Shown: positions 26,632-40,400 of the stretch, one piece after another
How the letters are laid out: each line of letters begins with the position of its first letter
Numbering within the stretch: position 1 is the first letter of the stretch
Source of the DNA: Istiophorus platypterus
Lineage: Eukaryota; Chordata; Actinopteri; Istiophoriformes; Istiophoridae
DNA length: 64,000 bases
Direction of reading: 5' to 3'
NCBI GenBank assembly: GCA_016859345.1
Contig: CM029121.1
Location: 4,508,029-4,572,028, forward strand
Translations under genes and position numbers: made by a program
The notes under the pieces: model-generated
Database searches by the model: none
The model's input: only the letters and a program-made list of their open reading frames with translations
Told to the model about the DNA's origin: nothing

Positions 26632-29600
26632 ACATCCCGTCTACGGTTGCACTAAAATATTTTGGTATGAAACTGTTATGTGAGGGCATTTTGTCCAGTC
26701 CTCATTATTTCAGAGGGCTATTCGAAGGTTAAGACTTGGTTTTAGGGCTAAGGTCAGAATTAGGTTTGGGTCAGGGTAATTCAGGGTTATGGTAAGAGGC
26801 TAGTGAATACATTATTTCATTACAACTGTGTTTGTGTTTGTGTGTGTTTGCCTTGTGTGTTACTAAATTTGCATTACTGTGAGAGGAGGCATGTTGCATT
26901 TGATTTATGACTCCAAACTCCCTTAAGGAAAGATGTTGCCATTGAAAGTCAGTGGGTGCAGCTTGTAGTAGAGAAATGTCTACAGATGGAAAGGTTTAAA
27001 CATTTTTTTCATTCTGTTCTTAATTTTTTAGTGATCATGCACACAACAGATTATAATTCATAATGTTATTGAAGTCTAATGGTGACAAGATTTTGGCAGG
27101 ATCACTGTGTTTTTAATTGTATTTACCAAAACATGCTAGAGGTTTAGACATCATATCCATTGTTCATGCATTAAAAACAGGAAACATTAATGAAGTAAAA
27201 ACCTTTCTCCAGTTTTGTAATCCTCCAGACATAAATACTGTACAATCCAGCAGGTATCCATTAATCCAGTCTAATACACTAAAGTTTCTCAGTACCTGTG
27301 AGGGCAAAAGACCATCTGTTTATCTGAAAGTCTACATCAGATTAGGTCATTACAAGCGATAGATTAACTTTTTCATAAACTCAGCATTTAGGCTTATAAC
27401 TGCTAATTCATCAGTGTGCTGCAATATTGTCACATCCATTGAGCTAATAGAGTCACAGCAAACAAAGGTTTGGAAAAAAGATGGTACACTCTCTAACACA
27501 GACCTCTAAAAATCCTCTAACAATAAAACTCCTCTCAGTTTCTAAATCATGTCACATCATAATGCTCATTTTCTCCTACTGTATTATTCTCTTGTTTTAT
27601 TCTCATTTCCTCTGAAATCTAAGACAAATTGCTTTGTGTACATTTTCTTGTAGACAGTTATCTTCACACTAAATTCACAAAACATTCACAGTACCTGTTG
27701 TAACATTTTAACTACAGTAAATAAATCAAACAGAAAAGCAGGAACTTAATTAGAAGTCAGTCTGAATAAAGACTGTCTAACAGCTCCCACTGTTCAACAG
27801 TGGGAAAATACAACTCAGAATTGCACTGAGAAATACTGTGTGATTATTTTCTTAATGCTGGGTTGTGTAAATGATGGGAAGAGTCTGTCCAAGCCCAAGT
27901 CTGTCATAAGAGTCTTTGAAAAAATTAAGAAAATCTATTGATACATTTTTTTGCCTTAATCTTTGAGCCACTCTGCATTTTTAAAGGAGATTGTAACGGC
28001 AAATTCATGGTTGAGCAAAATTTCATTTGAGTCTACGAAAAACAGAAAGCTACTACCGATAAAAATATGAAAAATTCTCTTGGCCATCTTGCATGCTTAC
28101 TTAGGACACTCCCTTACTTCAGCTTGGCAGTTTCTTCTTTCTGTCAAGTTGTTCAAGGTAGCCAGGTTTAACATTTGAATGTGAAAATAATAGCTGTGCA
28201 ACATCAGTCAACCTTTCACCTTCACTACCCAACAAATCTGGTGAAAACTGATTAGAAGTTATTAAGGAAAAATGTCACTGAATGTCTGAATCTTGAACTT
28301 TAAATAATGTCCACCTCAGTGTTCTTACTGTATTTCTTATTTGTGTACATTTTTGGAAAATCTGAAATAATCACCTTTTCTTAAAAGTTTTATGGGTGTG
28401 GGGTTTATTTTTAATGGGTACTATTATAAGAGTTATATGTGTGGATCGATTTGTATATGAAACTCACCTTGGTTGCCTTTGGACAGTTATTTTGGACACT
28501 GGCATTACCAAGTAGCTTCAGTGGCTGAAGCTGTTTAAATGGATACTAACAGTTGCAACACAGAGCAATACTTATGAACGTGTTGTCAAACCTGCAGTTA
28601 TACTTGTTCCAAACCTTGATTACATCCTGTCCATGGGTGGAGAGAGAAACCATTTTTACAGTGTCCTTTTTGCTCACAGAAAACCTTTCCTGCCAACAAA
28701 AATCTATCTGTCAGACCATGGCTCAGTTAGCTGCTAGGCTATTAATGTAGCAGTTCTTTTTACTGTGAAAATTAGTTATTCATGCTAGAATGCCCCATGT
28801 GCCACCTATGCTCATTTCTTCTTTGCTCTAACAAAGCAAACACAAATCAGTGTTTAACTCAGCGCTATTAAAATCAATAATTTTGAGAACATACAATGGT
28901 ATTTTGCTACAAACAAATTTTATGTTCTTAGTACATGAGTTTTCTCTGTGTCTCAGAACAGCTCCTTGTTAACACTGGAATTATATTCAGATCATGTCAA
29001 TCTGTCGGAGTCTACAGTGCTTACTATTGGCTTCTCTCTGGCTTAACATTTGGATGCTCAAACAAACACCGATGTCTGGTCCTGCTAAATAGCTCAGGCA
29101 TTAGTCCCTCACTTGTTCACTGACTGAAACAACTGCTCCAGAACTTTGTGGGTTCCTTCTCAAGGCTTCCAGCTCAGACCAGTAAGTCTGATCAATCTGT
29201 TATATCGGCTCCCTTGCAGAGTCACAGCTTACAGTAATTATGTAAATAACTGAGCTTTGACAAAGCATTCCCATTTGTGATGAATTATGTGTTATGATAT
29301 CAACAGTGTGATCCAAGTGATCTCTTCAATCTCTGACTGGTACCTATTACGATTGTCCAAAAACCAACGGCAAACAATGAACACCAAATTTCCTTCAGGC
29401 CAATTGTTGGTGTTATAAAAGTCATCACAGTGTAGTATTCAGTAACATTTTGGAGACTGCAGTCTGTCTTTAAATATGTAAGTCGTCTCTTACAAATGTG
29501 TGCAAAATCAAATGAGGGCATAAAAGCATTTTATTGACCAGTTAAAACATGATTAATAGGTAGGATATTTTAAAAGTTCAAACTAATTATTGTTTTTAAA

Positions 29601-32454
29601 GCTAATTCACATAGCAATGTTTTGGTGTTTATTGATAGCGTGATTATATTTATCATGGCTCAAATGACTGTCTGTAATGAGTAAGGAATCATGTGTGACA
29701 GAAAACTGCCCCGCTTTTTTCAGCTTTATGGGGCATTTACCAAACTATTTTGGTTAAACAGCCAACAGCTCTAATGTTTTGGTTCTGCTTAACCAATCTC
29801 ATAAACCATGTTTCTAGTTGAGGCAGGCAGCTTTGTTCTGAAAAAAATTCTGATAAACCTATTATATGCTGCGTGCCAAGCAACCAAATGGCAGACAGAC
29901 AAAGTTAGCCTTCAGCTTGTGAACATATCGGAGTATTTAGCAGCTAAAAAGCCAGATACATTAAATAACTTAATCAATATACTGCTCCAAAACAGTTAAT
30001 CGAGGACAAATTAGAGCAAACATGCAAGAAAACTAATGAGTGAGTATCTGTCTTACCCTCCCTTGTGTATGTCAGCAGATGGAGGCCTCTTACTGGCGGT
30101 TCCATCCTGGTGAACCTTCTTATCCAATGACAGTGATAATGGAGCATCTCGCACGGGCAGCCCCAACACCAGTGTTTCCTTAGTAACTGAGATGGTCTCA
30201 TCACCCGTTCGCCCCATATGCTTCTTGGCATAGTCGAAACCCTGGACAGGCTGGCAGAGGAAATGACACGTACCAAAGGTCAGAAACACAGGGTCAAAGC
30301 TCGTGAACCTTTTAGACCAATCCACTCAGGAACTGAACTCTGGAGCTCAGATTTTCAAAATCTAATGCTAAGATGATGCATCAGCAAATAACTGAGGGAA
30401 GTCCTTGCTTCTTTTGCTTTAAAAATGGGTTTTGTTTTCAGTTTGCCTGTTGGATTGATGGACCAAAAGCAACTTGCCAGAAAAAAAAATGACCATTTGC
30501 TTTTGGGATGTTAAGAACATGCAAACAAAAAAGATAGTACACACATAGAACAGTACAAATTCCCACCATTATTTCATAGCACAGGCTGATGAGAGAGGGA
30601 AATACAATAAGTCAATGAGTGATGCATGATTCAAAGGTCATATAAAAATAAAGCTCATGATGGTAAGTTTAAAAATGGTATGAAGTCAAAAGATTAATTA
30701 AAAAAAATCAAAACATACAGTATGACAGAAAAGCAGACCACAGACAGATTCACATAGTGTTGATGTTACTTCATGAGACATATTGAGAATATACTAAATT
30801 ACAAATTCCCCTGGGAAAAAGTCTGTATCAATCTTAATATTTTATATTAAGAACTATTGTTTAAACAGCCTATAGAAAAAAGTGAGATGCAAAGAAATGC
30901 GCCCCATTCTCCTGTATAAAACAAAAAACGGGCTCTAAAACAGTCTTAACGATGGCATAATATTAACCCATATTTTAGTATCAGGTATGCTTTGGTGGGG
31001 TAGGGCCAAAAAGTTACCTTAAACATTTTCATTTTTATCATGGCTAACTGAAATGGACTTCCACCATTTCCACTGAGGTAATTTTTCTATAAAATGAATA
31101 GCCTAGTTTTAATATTGATGATTTAGATAGACAATGCCAGTGATACTTCTGTACTCCTACTTAAGTTGTATTTTTTAAGCATTTTATAAGCTTGTAAAAA
31201 TTTTCACAATATTTTTACATTGTTCCACTTACTTAAGTATTTCTGCTTAAGTAACAATTCTTTAGTAATTCTTTAAACAGACTCACTATCATGAAATTTT
31301 TTTTCCCCACAATGTAAATATTTAATCATTTTTGTAAAATGCATCACAGGCTGCTTGGGCTGGTAAAAATTAGCCTGTTATTTGGACTGTGTGTTTGCAC
31401 CTTGTCGAGCTTTAAGCCGTGTGAAAAGCTAGACTGATCCAGCTTTAAATTAAATAATGTTTTAATAAGTATGTTTTGAGATTTCTCCCAGATGGGAATA
31501 CATATGATATGGCACAGTAGCTGTCACGGAGTTGAGATCCTTCAGCATAAATATTTGGAATTTGAGTTTGAGATTGGTAATATTAAACTACTATTTAATA
31601 CAGTATAAAAAGCAATACATGGATTTAGTTTATTCTAATCCTGATTTCATAAATAGCAAAATCATTCAAAGTATAAGATTGAGATTTTTTAGCCTGAAAT
31701 GGCTCAACAGATGTCAAAGTTGCTTACAACTAACATGGTAAGGACCTACTTCCCAGTTTTTATCGGTCTCCAAACACCAGAGTTGAAAATAAATAAATAA
31801 ATAAATAATCTTCACAGAACTTTTCAAGTTGGGGCTTTGCCATAAAGAGACAGAACATTAAAAAGGCAGCAGAAGATCTGTCTTGCTAAAACCTCCAAGA
31901 CGTTCCTCTGTGTTATTTGTATCACTAAATGCCTTTCAATTTACAGAATAGAAAAGGGGAAAAAAGGAGAGGAAGACCCTTTTATAGGTTACACAACAAA
32001 GCATTGGAAACCCTGAATTTTTTGCCTCCCCTTTTCTATCTTGAGCGGCTCTAAAATGGGACGCTAATGCATTTGATGATGCATGCAAAAATCTGAGTGC
32101 ATGTGAGGTTAGGCAGCATGGGCATCCGGCTGACGGCATCGTTAATAATTCATCAGTCATAACACCGTGCCATCAGCTAGCTACAAAACACGTGGCTGCA
32201 GCCATGGACGAGTAGATAAGTAGATAAATGCTAATATACAAAACATACACCCATAAGAGAGAGAAATGGTGGGGATAGGTCATGGCATGAATATATGGAT
32301 TGAGTGTGTGTGTCTGCATGCATCTTCTACCCACAGAAGTGATGTATAGTGACAGTTGTGACTTTTTCGTGTGAAAGATGTATGGAGAGTGCAAACATTA
32401 ATTTGCCTATGACCTCGTACTGTTCCCAGGTTGAGAGGGGCTGTGTGTGCATTT

Positions 32455-32503
<49 letters not shown>

Positions 32504-35500
32504 GTGGGGGGGGGATTTTTTTTTGGGGGGGGGGCTTGTTTTTATATACTGGTGGGGACTTTGATCTGAATACAAAAGTATGAGGACTTGTGTCAATTGT
32601 GGGGACAAAATTGAGTTGTGTGTTAATTGTGTGTGTGTGTGTGGGGGGGGGGGGTATGACAAGTGAAGAAAGGGAAGCAAGAGCGGGAAGTGGTGAATTA
32701 AATTCGCTTTTCAAAATATATCCCTTGACCAATATGCATTATGCATACAGATTATTGAGGAGCAAATATTACAAATAGTAGATGTGGTGGCAGGTGATGA
32801 ACTGAGAGTGACAACCTGACACACACTGCACATTGACAGTTAAAGACGTGTCATTTAGTGGCTGATGGGTGAGTCCTGACATGCATGGAGACAGTATGGA
32901 ATCTCAGAAAGACAAGCCTGAGGGCTGTAACCTTGAAAGCACGCTGGCTCAAGGTCTTTCTGTTTCTCTGTCTCTGTTTTTTATGCACATCTTCACTCAA
33001 TTGTTTCTGCCTCTTCTTTGTCTCTGGTCCTCATCTCTTTTCCTTATCTCCACCACCATCTCTCCCTCTCTTCACATGTCCACTTATAGCGTCTTGACTT
33101 AACAAATGGCCATCTTTCTTCTTGCACTAGCACCTAAGTTAATTAAGGACTTTAGTTAGGAACAGGGCTTGTGTGTGGCATGAGCCTCTGATCAGTTTGT
33201 CAGAGAACGATTGTGGTTTTCCCTATCACTATTTACATAAAAAGCAGGAGAGAAGAGAGAGAAACATGGTGACACAGGGTCCAACCCTTTAATTCCCCAA
33301 AAAATGTCATTTAAAGTGAATAAGAGTTCGACCTCCCTGCACTCCCAAATTATCCACACTTATTTTCTCTGCTCATACTAATAAACAGAAGCTTCCCATC
33401 TTCTCCTCTAATTTTAACACAGAACAACAGCCAACAGCAGCTTGATGAGGTACAGCAGATGGACGAGATACACTCCATTCCCCCTGTGGCCATATTGATT
33501 TGAATTCAGCTCTAACAGGGCGGATAGCAGAAGTGCACCACAGAGCTGCATGCAAAAAATGTCCTGAAGAGTGGGTACATTTAAGAAGTAAAATAAGGCA
33601 CACAGCGGGGTAGACTCGAGTGCGCATCGGCAATGAGATAAACTCCTTGGGCAGTTTGAGGCATGATGCAGCAACATGCAAATGCCTTCAGCCATTTAAA
33701 TGCCAGCTACTGCATTGCACTTTCACTGAACACCTTTAAAATTAAATGGATTGCTCTACTTTTGCTGATTCAAACTCTACTGTACTAAATATGGAAGTCA
33801 GCTATCTGAGGTTTTCGTGACTATACAAGAAGGCACAGAAGGAGTAAAGCCATTTTGAAGAATGTTCCAGCTGCACAACAGTGATGAAATGAGTCGGACT
33901 CTTCGGAATCACTCTTTAATGATTAAATACACCTGCACACCTACTATAAACCACGGTATTGATCAACAGCTTTAACTTGTCTTGCATAGTGACTGATAGC
34001 CGAGTGGCCTGGGAGCAGATCGCACACACATGCATACACATACAAATACCCACACTGGATTAACCTAAGTTTATTACTCTGTCTCGGTCTGGATAGTATT
34101 CATATGACTTTAACTGAACACAAAAGTTACTCAGGGTGGATTCCAACATGGACCCAATTTACACCTGGTGTTAACATGTGATCTTCATCTGGATATCTCA
34201 TGGGGAAGTCAAAGTGTTTATACCGGATCCATCACCCACAGTGGAAAGCAGAATGAAAAGCCAGTACGCACAGAGACGATGGACAAGCAGTGCAATTTAA
34301 AAATGGGGATAATTACACACATATTTTCAGATAATCTCTCCAGTATGACATTCATGCACTGTGATGCACTGTCTTTGTTAACATTTTAAGTGCTACAAAC
34401 TGTTATATAACAATAAAATAAGAGACCTAGAGAAGGGCATACAATGCCTGGTGGCTCTTTCTCACCTCCACACATCTGGCTAATCCCATTATGATTCAAG
34501 AATATGATTGGTTGTGGGCAGAAGGGTGTTTTTTTGCACCTGTAACCACTGGCTCTGAATTTATTATTTCCTAGGGCATAGGGCATAGAAGAAATTGAGG
34601 TGAAAATCCCCAGCACTCATTCCATGCAAAATGCATTCTGAAAGCCTAAAATAAGCCTAAATTAAAAAAAAGTTCTCAAGCCAAATGAATCAAATCAAAT
34701 TGGTATCTTCCACGAAAAAGTCTTTTCAGTATGAAATTGCCTTTTGTGTTACTGTTCCTCAACTGCAGCTCAATAAGGAAAAACTACCTGTGGAAACCAC
34801 AAAGTGAAAATTTTCTACTAAATAGACCATAACTCTTGTAGATAGGCGTTGAACAGAATGAGGACTGCAGATTTTCTTCCCTATCTCTTTTATAAGAATA
34901 ATCATAGAAAGGAATCATTGTGTGTGTCCTGGTGATTTAGGGGTCTAAAATGCTACCCATGTTATCGCAATGTCCCCAGGTTGGGTCGAACCAGGGACCT
35001 CGTTGCATATCATCCCCTCTCTCTCTTTTCCCATTCCCTGTCACATCACATATTGTGAACTGTCTAAGGTAGACAAGAAGCGACCAAAAACTAGTTTTTC
35101 TAAAAAGGAAGAGACCACCTCATAGGAAGAATGGACAGTAAGGACAGTATGTTACAGTTATCATGGGCAGTAATTAGGGCAGACTTGAAAAAAATTGAAC
35201 CTATTTTAAACCTATTTTTTAATTAAGTAGAAATGTTTAACTCCAGTTCTCCACATTGCCACAACCTGTTCCAAAAGTCCTCTATGAAATATGCATCTCA
35301 TTTACTCATGCATGTGGCTCAGGATTGAGAGGGGGTAAATACCACTGTGGATAAGAACAGGGACTTTAGCCTCATGGCTCCGCTTGTAAAATCTCAAATT
35401 TCAGGACACTTGAATATTTGATGCACTTTCTTGTAAAACACAATATAAGTAACATTAAATTTTTAACAAATGATTGTGAAAACAAACAGAACCCTGGAGC

Positions 35501-37046
35501 TTGGAAATTGATATGTTATTGTTAAACTGTAAGGAGCTTCAGTAAAGGAGGGACAACAAACAGTGATCATGTATATATACAATATTTTCTGGGGTGTTTA
35601 ACCCCTGAAATGGCTTGTTGTTACACCAGCTTCATTACACACCAAATAGGCACCAAAACCCAGCCATCCATCCACCTATTCATCCTTCCCTTGCCACACT
35701 TTGCCTCCCAAGGGATGAGGAAAGGCCAGACCAAAATAACCCACAAATCAGCTGACATGGTCCACTACAGCAAAAGTAACCACAATGATGGCCTCTATAA
35801 GGTTCTCTGTTATTTAAAGGGTTTAAGCATTTTTCATCTGACAACTGTGGCCATTGCTCCTATGCTTTTGGTCCACGATAATGTAGCTTACATAATCCAG
35901 TGGAAAACTGCATAGAATTGGGTTGGGGGGGTCCATGTAGCAGTTCCTGCTCAGCCACTGTGGGATGAGAGTGGCTTCATCTAAGGGGATAAAATGACTT
36001 GCTTGAGTGGGAAAGGCACAGGCAGAGAGGCAGTCTAGGCTGATGACATGAGCTTGAGTCACTTCTTTATGGATGCTACAAAATAAAAATAGATTGGTTT
36101 GGTTTGCAGGTGTTGAGCTTCCTTCTTGCTATACATGTTTATGAGCGCAAATTAAAAATGAGTTCCTCCGTCCAGCAGAATTGAGCCCATTTGACTGTTT
36201 TTACGAGCCAGCCTCTCCTTGTTAATTCAGTCCATCGACTCAAACCAAAACGATTTAAATCTTACAGAATGTGCCTGTGAATTTTACACCCCTATTATAG
36301 TTTTTTCGCCTTTCCTCATTGCCCCTTCCTCCCTCATCCTATTGATCTCAAATGGCCAATGAGGATGGTGGAATAAGACAAGACATGCAAGAATTTACTC
36401 AGTAACAACAGGCAGCACATACAGCAATAAGCAGCCAACAACATATTTGCACAGCAACTGATCAACTCTGTCAGTTGGTCAAAACCAGAAAAAACAAACC
36501 ACAAACTTATTCATTCAATCACTGACACAGCAAGTCAGTAATCCACCCAACCAGTGTCTAAGTGAATACCTGGTGGTGGAAACTGCCCTCCCTTCGGTAT
36601 GAGGTCTAAACAGAGAGAGGGTCAGAGGGATAAGGTCAGGGGGGGTTAATATAGAATAGAATAGAATAGAATAGAATAGAATAGAATAGAATAGAATAGA
36701 ATAGGTATTTACTTTTATAATGGCTAGATTAAAGAATAACTCCTTTTTATTATAACATGGGTCTAAATTATATAGTTTTGACTTCTAATAATAACACTGA
36801 ACTCATAATTTAATTGCTAAGATCTGGGAGCGCTTTTCCATTGCTAACAAAAGTCTGACATAGATATGTGGCTTGGCTTTATTCTAGAATAATCAGAATT
36901 CCTTAAAAGGACCCATACCAAAAATGTGTTAGTTGGTCACTCACTACTTTCTAAATTCCCTATCATGTCTATAGCACTCAGCACATTTGTCCTAAGCACA
37001 TTTGCATATATAAACAATAATATATACACCACTGAGAGAGAGAGAC

Positions 37047-37088
<42 letters not shown>

Positions 37089-37386
37089 ACACACACACAC
37101 ACACACAGGCAGAGAGAGAGCTGTGATGTGTACTCTGCTACATGTGCTGCAGAAAGTGCTTAGAGTATCGTAAACAGTGGAGTCTGACCAGCAGTGGACT
37201 CTGCTGGACAAACTATGGGATGGCACTATATTTCAAAATACTTTAAACTCAAAACACTTTATGTTGTTTAAAAAAACAAAAGTATTCATATTGGCGCATC
37301 TCCAACAATATATATGGCAAACATATATAACTATGATAGGCCAGTAAAGATATTTAAGTTGAACAATGAAATATACTGTACTAATA

Positions 37387-37432
<46 letters not shown>

Positions 37433-40400
37433 TACTTCTGACTAGTCTTATTGTTGTAATTTCCTAAAGATGGGTACTGCAATTTGTGGAAAATTTTACT
37501 TAAACAAGTGCAAAGAGTGCACATATCGAGGACTATTTAAGCTGTGACTTAATATGCATTTGGTTCTCTAGTAAGTATTTCAGCTGGCAGGACAGTGACT
37601 GAACAAACTACAGTGTATGGTAATGAAGGAACATGCTGCCCCGTGCAACAATGTTGCTCATTGATGTGTTTGGACACACAGACAATACTTGTTTGTAAGA
37701 TCAATTCATGGTTTGTCCTGTTCATGTTACAGCTGATGGCATAAAAATATAGAATACAGCCAGCCTTGCCCTTTAAATAAATCCCAGGGATAGTCAGGCT
37801 TACTTGAACTTTGAGCTGTCATATTTTATCAGTTATCAATAGTTAGCAATATTTTGGGCATGTTCGCTTTTAGTATTACCTCCGAATAAAGTGGTTTGCA
37901 TGATCTGGCTAAACTTTCATTGCTTGTTTAGGACCAGTCTAACCTTATTTCTTGCCCTTTGCACTTTGTTGTAGCACTATCCCTTAAGGTTTATAAGATG
38001 TGTCTTCGGCCGACCATGATTTAAATGTGATGCAATAAATTCTTAATGAAAATCAGCCAACTGTGTTTGACTGGTGTCACAGGGATGCATTTAGATTAAA
38101 AAGGTTAATTAGTTCAAGTGTTCTCCCAGTAAGTCAATTAACCTTATTTTCGGTTGTGGTATTTAAACATTTGGTCAGAAGATAAGATAGCGGGTTTTCA
38201 GCCAGCTACATAAAACTAGTTATTATTGAATCAAAACATCTTACTGCTTCACGTTTGGTTTTCTCATCCAGAAGGGCCAAACTTCTTGCTCCATCAGGAT
38301 ATTTGTCAGGAATTACATAAACATTGAACAGATCTTTGTAGAAGTACTTTTTCTATTACTGCTTAGTCGAGGAGACTATATTTTACTCATGGTCAAAGCT
38401 TTTAAGCCTTCTTTCATCTCTCAACAGAAATATCCTGTGTATTGTTTTATTAATAGCAATAGAGAGACTACTTTATGGGGTATAAGTAGTTTGTGTGAGC
38501 ACCTTGACTAGAATAGGACCCCAACTCATGTGCAGTCTAAAGGTGGGGTATTCAGTGCAGGAGTAGGAGTGACAGGAATTCTCACTTGAGTAGAGGTTTA
38601 ATCATGATAACATATGTGAAACCCAATTCAAGTTAATGGAATTCTGAACAAAGCCAAGCCACATCAAAAGCCACTTCACAACGAATGAAGCTGGCCAGCT
38701 TATTGCTTGTTTCCTTCCTCACTGACTGCAGTGACACAAGCAGTTGTTATTCTGCAATCATGCACTGTACTGTGTCCAGTAGACTGATGTGACCTAATCA
38801 AACTAGCTGGTATGAATCTATTACACACATGCTCGTTTGAAAAGATTGATTTAAATTTAACCTCAAATAAAATAATGCTGCTGTTGTGAAAGGGCCAACA
38901 TTACCCTAAGGTTCACTTCCAGTACAGTGAGCCCTGCCCATTCCATTCGGCTGATTAGTCTTTGCCGCATGCATGATTAGCAATGACCACAGGCTATTAG
39001 GCTGTTAGAAAACAAATGAGTAAAGCCTGCACAGATGGCATTCAATTTTTCTGACTTGAAGGAATAACTTTACACAATTGATTTGCTGTGTGATGTCACA
39101 TATATTTAGAAGAAGGATATGTAATCTTAGGTGAAATTTCACAAACAATTTGATTTCTGGGATAACGTCATAGTGAAGCAGTGATGTTTGACCATTTTGG
39201 GAGTGAGGGACACGTGATTAGTAGAACAAAGAGTAGAAAGAGGAAATGAGGAAGGAGAAGAGACATACTTAGTATTAAAAAAACAGCAGGAGACAGAGAA
39301 AGAGTTGGTTAACAAAGTTTAAGAGTCTTACTTTGGAGCGAGTTTTGAAGGTCCTGAAGGCGCCAGTTTTGAAGATGACCCTGTTCCTCTTACACAAAAT
39401 AAAGGCCACCATGCCGATCACCACCATCAAAAGAAAGAGAGGAGTTAGCACGGCCATGATCCACAGGTTGCTGGGCGGTGTCTTTACCACAGCTACAAAC
39501 ATAAAAACATACAAACATTATCCATCAGTATATGCTTCAGTATATGTTCAGTCATTCCTTAGTAGTTTAGCCACTGATTGACCCTTTACTGATTACAAAG
39601 CACACACTTATCGAGGGCAGAAGTCATAGTTATTGTAATTTCTATCTCAATATTTCCAGCACTTACCGTACTAATGCGAATACTATTAACTAAACACACA
39701 AGATATAACGCATTAATCAATACACTTTACAGTTTTGGGCAAATCTAGCGTAGCTGTTTCTCCCTGTTTTCATGTTTGATAAACTAGACTAGCCAACCCC
39801 TGGCTGTAGATTCATATTTAGGGCACATATATGAGAGCGGTATAAATGTTCTCATCTAATTCTTGGCAACTAAGCGTATGCGTAGTAACTACTAAAACAG
39901 AGCTATTACTTTAAATTGTACATTAAAATTATAATACATGATGAAAACATATGCAGTAAAGGGAAAATCACTCTTTGCAAGTACAACATAAAAAAGCATG
40001 ATAAACCTAGAATTTTTAATTCTTAGCTCTTTAAATCTTTCTAATAACTTGTTTCTTTGAGCTTCTGTGTCACAGAGTTTCCAAAGGGATGTGTTTTCAT
40101 TATAAAGACTAATGCAGTTTGTTTCGATCGAGCCCGTAAAGGAAAACAGAATTAATTTTACAAGAACACCATGATCGGTTTCCAGCATGAGCAATGTTAG
40201 GAGGAGTTGTGAGGGACACGGATAGTTGCTGGGATCCCTCCAGTTTGTTAATTATAGATTATGGGGAAATGTGAGGGAGGAAAGGTAAGAGGAAACGCTC
40301 TCCAGCAGCTACAATTTAAACATCCTGCTGCACAGGCAGATATTTTCTGAAAGCCATCTAAACAAAATATACAAACTACAATCTTCTTAACACCAGATAA

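Larger units (their letters stand above)
23072..30056 (-). other. kiaa1549l intron (7.0 kb)
   Basis: Contains a degenerate repeat (23580-24070), a family C repeat fragment with a perfect hairpin (25810-25990), a TG microsatellite (26584-26631), a 21-nt palindrome (27785-27805) and a family A fragment (29755-29975). No exon seen. Confidence 0.8.
30251..39331 (-). other. kiaa1549l intron (9.1 kb, largest in window)
   Basis: Contains an AAAT run (31787-31808), a GT/G-run block (32457-32654), a SINE-like copy (34930-35095), an AATAG array (36651-36704), GA/CA (37036-37107) and TA (37389-37428) runs. I saw no exon on either strand. Confidence 0.8.

Noticed and set aside
36651..36704. AATAG array considered as a CRISPR-like array
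   Set aside because: Five-base perfect tandem repeat without spacers, in a vertebrate intron.
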